7,823 nucleotides of DNA, from contig CAYOLL010000242.1 in the NCBI GenBank assembly GCA_964404765.1, positions 1 through 7,823 on the forward strand, written 5' to 3'. Position numbers and translations under genes: made by a program. Source of the stretch: CAYOLL01 sp964404765 [NCBI: uncultured Gemmatimonadota bacterium]. GTDB lineage: Bacteria; 4572-55. Under the pieces are notes generated by a model. It saw nothing but the letters and a program-made list of their open reading frames with translations, was not told where the DNA came from and made no database searches. Below, piece after piece: positions 5,406-7,823 of this stretch (positions are counted from its first letter, which is position 1; each line of letters begins with the position of its first letter).

Positions 5406-6920
5406 TTATAGCGTAAATGCGATAAACAAGCTGCCGTTACTGCCGCGTTCGATCAGTAACAGCATGGAGTCGCCTTTCTTGAGCGGATCGGCCAGGGTGC
5501 GAAAGTCATTCATGCTATTGACTTCACGCCGGTTAAGAGAGAGGATCAGGTCACCTTTGCGCAGACCGTTGCGATAAGCTTCACTACCGGATTTAATCTC
5601 CGTTACCAGCGCTCCCGCCGCATTTTCTTCCAGATCATACTGTTTTGTCAAATCTTTAGTGGGCTGCGCGACGGTGAAACCCAGAAGTTCACTTAACTTT
5701 TCTTTGGCGGCGACCGGTGTGCCTGCGGCATCCAGCCGTCCTAATGTCACCCCAATGTCTTGCTTCTTATCTTCGCGCAGGATGGTTAAGTTAATGCGGG
5801 TATCCGGGGCCGTTGCCGCTACGCGGTTGCGCAACTGCGCGACATTTTTCATGTTCTCGTTGTTTAAAGCGACGATGACATCGCCGGTTTTAAGGCCGGC
5901 TTTTTCCGCCGGACTGTCCTCGACCACCTGGTTGATTAAAACGCCGGCGGTGTGTGACAGCTTCATTGCTTTCGCCAAATTCTCGTCCACATCTTGAATG
6001 CTGACCCCAAGCCAGCCACGGATCACTTCGCCATGCTTGATTAAAGACTCCATAATCGAACGGGCCATATTGACCGGCACGGCAAAGCCGATGCCTTGAA
6101 ACCCACCGGTGCGCGTGGCGATGGCGGTATTAATCCCGACTAATTCGCCGTCAAGATTGACCAGCGCGCCGCCGGAATTGCCGGGGTTGATGGCGGCGTC
6201 GGTCTGGATAAAATCTTCGTAATCGGCCAGGCCCACATTGGAGCGGCTTTTGGCGCTGACAATGCCGTTGGTGACGGTATGGGCCAGGTTCGCGCTCATT
6301 GGGCTGCCGACAGCCAGGACAATTTCGCCCACGCGCAAGTCGTCGCTATTGCCCAGTTTGACCGTCGGCAAATTCTTTTCATCAATTTTAAGCACGGCAA
6401 TATCGGTTTTGGCGTCTGCGCCAATCACCCGGGCCGGCACCGTCCGGTCGTCCATCAAACGGACTTTGATGGTGTCGGCTTCTTCAATCACATGATTATT
6501 GGTTAAGATATAGCCGTCGCTGCTGACAATCACGCCGGAGCCAAGCCCCTGTTGGCGATGTTCTTCCTGCGGGGTGTCGCGTCGGCGTGAGTCACCATGC
6601 GGATTTTGGCCGAAAAATTCTTCAAAAAAATCGCTGAAGGGACCAAATTGGGAATCATCCGAATTGCGCTCATAGACTTTTTCGGTAAAAACGGTGATCA
6701 CCGCCGGATTGACGGCTTCCGCAATTTCGACATAAGCATTGCTCAAATCCCGCAGAGATGAGATGGTGCGGTCTGCCGAAGTGCCGCTTTTTGCCGGGGC
6801 TGCCGGCGCGCTGATGGCTACGGGTTGGGTCTGCGGATTAATTTGTGAAAAGACCAACCCACCGACCACCACGCCAATGAAGAGTAAGAAAACGGATGTG
6901 AGTCGTGATTTGTTGAGCAT
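5406..6920 (-). CDS. degP: HtrA/DegP-family periplasmic serine protease with two PDZ domains
   Basis: This 504-residue envelope protease/chaperone degrades misfolded exported proteins. The N-terminus has a basic start and a hydrophobic segment at about 8-24 with no obvious lipobox, giving an uncleaved anchor or signal peptide, then an Ala/Pro-rich linker. The trypsin-like domain spans about 55-290. The catalytic triad is visible: His143 in TNNHVIEEA, Asp173 in KTDIAVLKI and Ser249 in NPGNSGGALV. A 25-residue polar loop (SQFGPFSDFFEEFFGQNPHG, then an Arg-rich stretch) precedes QGLGSGV, like the LA-loop region of DegP. PDZ1 (about 299-392) starts RGWLGVSIQD and has AGLKTGDVIVALN. PDZ2 (about 408-500) has NGLRKGDLILSLN. 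Two PDZ domains favour DegP/DegQ over DegS. The ATG at 6918-6920 is supported by GGAGG (6929-6933 on the opposite strand) 8 bases upstream. It lies downstream of hsp20 on the same strand but beyond a terminator. Confidence 0.95.
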   Translation of the reverse strand: MLNKSRLTSVFLLFIGVVVGGLVFSQINPQTQPVAISAPAAPAKSGTSADRTISSLRDLSNAYVEIAEAVNPAVITVFTEKVYERNSDDSQFGPFSDFFEEFFGQNPHGDSRRRDTPQEEHRQQGLGSGVIVSSDGYILTNNHVIEEADTIKVRLMDDRTVPARVIGADAKTDIAVLKIDEKNLPTVKLGNSDDLRVGEIVLAVGSPMSANLAHTVTNGIVSAKSRSNVGLADYEDFIQTDAAINPGNSGGALVNLDGELVGINTAIATRTGGFQGIGFAVPVNMARSIMESLIKHGEVIRGWLGVSIQDVDENLAKAMKLSHTAGVLINQVVEDSPAEKAGLKTGDVIVALNNENMKNVAQLRNRVAATAPDTRINLTILREDKKQDIGVTLGRLDAAGTPVAAKEKLSELLGFTVAQPTKDLTKQYDLEENAAGALVTEIKSGSEAYRNGLRKGDLILSLNRREVNSMNDFRTLADPLKKGDSMLLLIERGSNGSLFIAFTL

Positions 6921-6992
6921 AGATTAAACCTCCATGAGTTACAGTTGGGTTACATGAATTACCATTTGCATAATCAATTACATAGGTATTTT

Positions 6993-7046
6993 TGTAGCAC
7001 GATTTGCCTAAATCGTGCCCGTGCGAAATAGGCATTTCGCGCTACA
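6993..7046. repeat. 54-bp twin-hairpin repeat, copy 2
   Basis: This has the same plan and length as 4716-4769: outer TGTAGC/GCTACA; hairpin 1 with 7-base arms 6999-7005 and 7010-7016 around GCCT (7006-7009); linker GCCCGT; hairpin 2 with arms 7023-7029 and 7034-7040 around AGGC (7030-7033). All stem pairs are intact here. The arms differ from copy 1 at seven paired positions and each change is compensated. It lies about 72 bases upstream of the htrA start, between hsp20 and htrA. Confidence 0.87.
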
Positions 7047-7164
7047 TCTTCTCAAACAAAATGCCCGAATAATTCTGTCCGACCATTTAATAAATGCTTA
7101 TACCCGTTTTTTGTCACAAGTTCGCTGTCTTGCCGAAGTGTTTTTGCGGCTGAAAAACGCAAAA

Positions 7165-7200
7165 CCGGCGCAACCGCCTTGTTACAAGCGATTGCGCCGG
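7165..7200 (-). terminator. Rho-independent terminator of hsp20
   Basis: The outer stem CCGGCGCAA (7165-7173) with TTGCGCCGG (7192-7200) encloses an inner partial stem (CGCTTG/CAAGGCG on the - strand with a bulge). On the - strand it is followed by TTTTGCGTTTTT, an interrupted U-tract. It lies about 50 bases beyond the hsp20 stop codon and separates hsp20 from htrA. Confidence 0.75.
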
Positions 7201-7205
7201 CTATT

Positions 7206-7238
7206 CTCGGATCGGGGGAAATCCGAGGGAGGGAGGGG
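7206..7238. other. Small hairpin with adjacent G-rich tract in the hsp20 3' region
   Basis: CTCGGAT (7206-7212) and ATCCGAG (7221-7227) form a 7-bp stem with an 8-base loop. The + strand here also carries four G runs (7214-7218, 7227-7229, 7231-7233, 7235-7238) with gaps of 8, 1 and 1 bases, a near-consensus G-quadruplex pattern. The hsp20 transcript carries the C-rich complement. Function unknown. Confidence 0.5.
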
Positions 7239-7251
7239 TTACAAAATGGGT

Positions 7252-7656
7252 TTAACCGACTTTTACATCAATCTTTTTGCTGCGGGTGCTTTCGGCTTTG
7301 GGCAGCGTCAGCCGCAGCACACCGTTCTTGACGTTGGCCTCAATCCGGTCGGTGTCAATTTCATTCGACAGGGTAAAAGAGCGCTGGTAATCGCCGGTTT
7401 CATATTCGACATAAGCCGGTTTGTAGCCGTCGAATTCAGGCGCTCCCACGTTACCGGTTAAGGTTAGCATATTTTTGTCCAAGGTGATGTCCACCGATTT
7501 TTCATCGACACCCGGCATATCCGCCGTCAGGACGATCGCCTCTTTGGTTTCAAAGATATCCACAGCCGGCACAAAGGTGCGGCGGGCACGGGTGCGCTCA
7601 GCGGTTTCGACCGCTTCCGGCGCACAATTGCATACATCTTTCGTTTGCGTTGACAT
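7252..7656 (-). CDS. Small heat-shock protein of the Hsp20/alpha-crystallin family
   Basis: This ATP-independent cytoplasmic chaperone binds unfolding proteins and keeps them soluble. The ATG at 7654-7656 gives 134 residues. It is chosen because AAGGAG (7665-7670, opposite strand) lies 8 bases upstream, whereas the GTG at 7660-7662 would be only 2 bases away. A Cys/charged N-terminal arm (1-28) is followed by the alpha-crystallin domain (about 29-120): FVPAVDIFETKEAIVLTADMPGV, then DITLDKNMLTLTG, the strand with YQRSFTLSNEID, and the signature NGVLRLTLPK at 111-120. The C-terminal tail has an I-x-V motif (I129-D-V131) of the kind that docks on neighbouring subunits to build oligomers. Length is normal. 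No CIRCE-type operator (TTAGCACTC with its inverted partner) is visible upstream, so heat control, if any, works by other means. Confidence 0.93.
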   Translation of the reverse strand: MSTQTKDVCNCAPEAVETAERTRARRTFVPAVDIFETKEAIVLTADMPGVDEKSVDITLDKNMLTLTGNVGAPEFDGYKPAYVEYETGDYQRSFTLSNEIDTDRIEANVKNGVLRLTLPKAESTRSKKIDVKVG

Positions 7657-7696
7657 AATCACTTCTCCTTATTTTGGGTTAGCATGACAATGTTAA

Positions 7697-7761
7697 CATG
7701 GATAAACAGGATAAGCCGGATTTCTTTTTATTTTTAATCTTGTCCATCCTGTTAATCCATG
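7697..7761. repeat. Long inverted repeat upstream of hsp20
   Basis: CATGGATAAACAGGAT (7697-7712) and ATCCTGTTAATCCATG (7746-7761) are 16-base inverted arms with one mismatch and a 33-base AT-rich spacer. The left arm overlaps the 10-base palindrome ATGTTAACAT (7690-7699). The repeat lies about 40 bases upstream of the hsp20 start, inside its probable promoter/leader region. It may be an intergenic repeat or a regulatory structure. No clear sigma-70 hexamers were found; 7762-7823 shows nothing recognisable. Confidence 0.65.
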
Positions 7762-7823
7762 CAACTATTTAACCTTAATCCCAAGCCAACCGTTAAAAAT
7801 ATCTACAAACATTGAAAAATCAA

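Noticed and set aside
6838-7035. 65-codon - strand ORF upstream of htrA
   Set aside because: It overlaps the htrA start, ribosome binding site and the 54-bp repeat in a different frame; not protein-like.
7015-7461. 148-codon + strand ORF over the hsp20 3' region
   Set aside because: It runs through a repeat, a terminator and antisense to hsp20; no domain is apparent.
7657-7823. Possible CIRCE operator or FourU RNA thermometer before hsp20
   Set aside because: No TTAGCACTC-type inverted repeat and no U-run positioned to pair with the Shine-Dalgarno was found.
1-7823. tRNA, rRNA, CRISPR array, integrase or transposase genes
   Set aside because: I looked on both strands and saw no cloverleaf-like segment with a T-loop, no regularly spaced direct repeats and no recombinase motifs.

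Overview
The window is a bacterial chromosomal segment with mostly housekeeping and stress genes, set among an unusual density of small palindromic repeats. The organism cannot be fixed from the sequence. Class III cyclase/TPR fragments, a Hsp20 and a two-PDZ HtrA of environmental-bacterium type, and many dyad repeats fit a Chloroflexota- or KSB1/Calditrichota-like lineage, but that is a guess.

Layout on the + strand: the 3' end of a TPR-like gene (to 283), carrying an in-frame palindromic insertion. It is followed by a decayed remnant of a class III adenylate/guanylate cyclase-TPR gene (384-739, frameshifted and internally deleted). Next are a complete allantoicase gene (820-1839), a ~130-bp inverted-repeat element (1915-2044), a small orphan antitoxin-like gene (2139-2405), arginyl-tRNA synthetase argS with an extra ~155-residue insert (2468-4624), and a GNAT acetyltransferase (4791-5243). 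The last 26 bp of the argS reading frame are repeated exactly downstream of the GNAT gene, so the GNAT segment is bracketed by a direct repeat. A bidirectional terminator (5323-5359) separates this half from the - strand half.

The - strand half reads right to left: hsp20 (7656-7252), then htrA/degP (6920-5406). Both are protein quality-control genes, cytoplasmic and envelope respectively. They are separated by 331 bp holding a terminator, a second hairpin and a 54-bp repeat, so they are probably transcribed separately.

The most notable non-genic signal is a pair of 54-bp elements (4716-4769 and 6993-7046) with the same architecture. Each has a 6-bp outer stem, two 7-bp hairpins whose stem sequences differ by compensatory changes, and invariant, mutually complementary tetraloops GCCT and AGGC. 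A second loose family of 15-mers of the form AAACCynnnrGGTTT occurs as two inverted pairs (141-173 inside a coding region; 1941-1955 with 2005-2019 in an intergenic element). No rRNA, tRNA, CRISPR, integrase or transposase gene was found.
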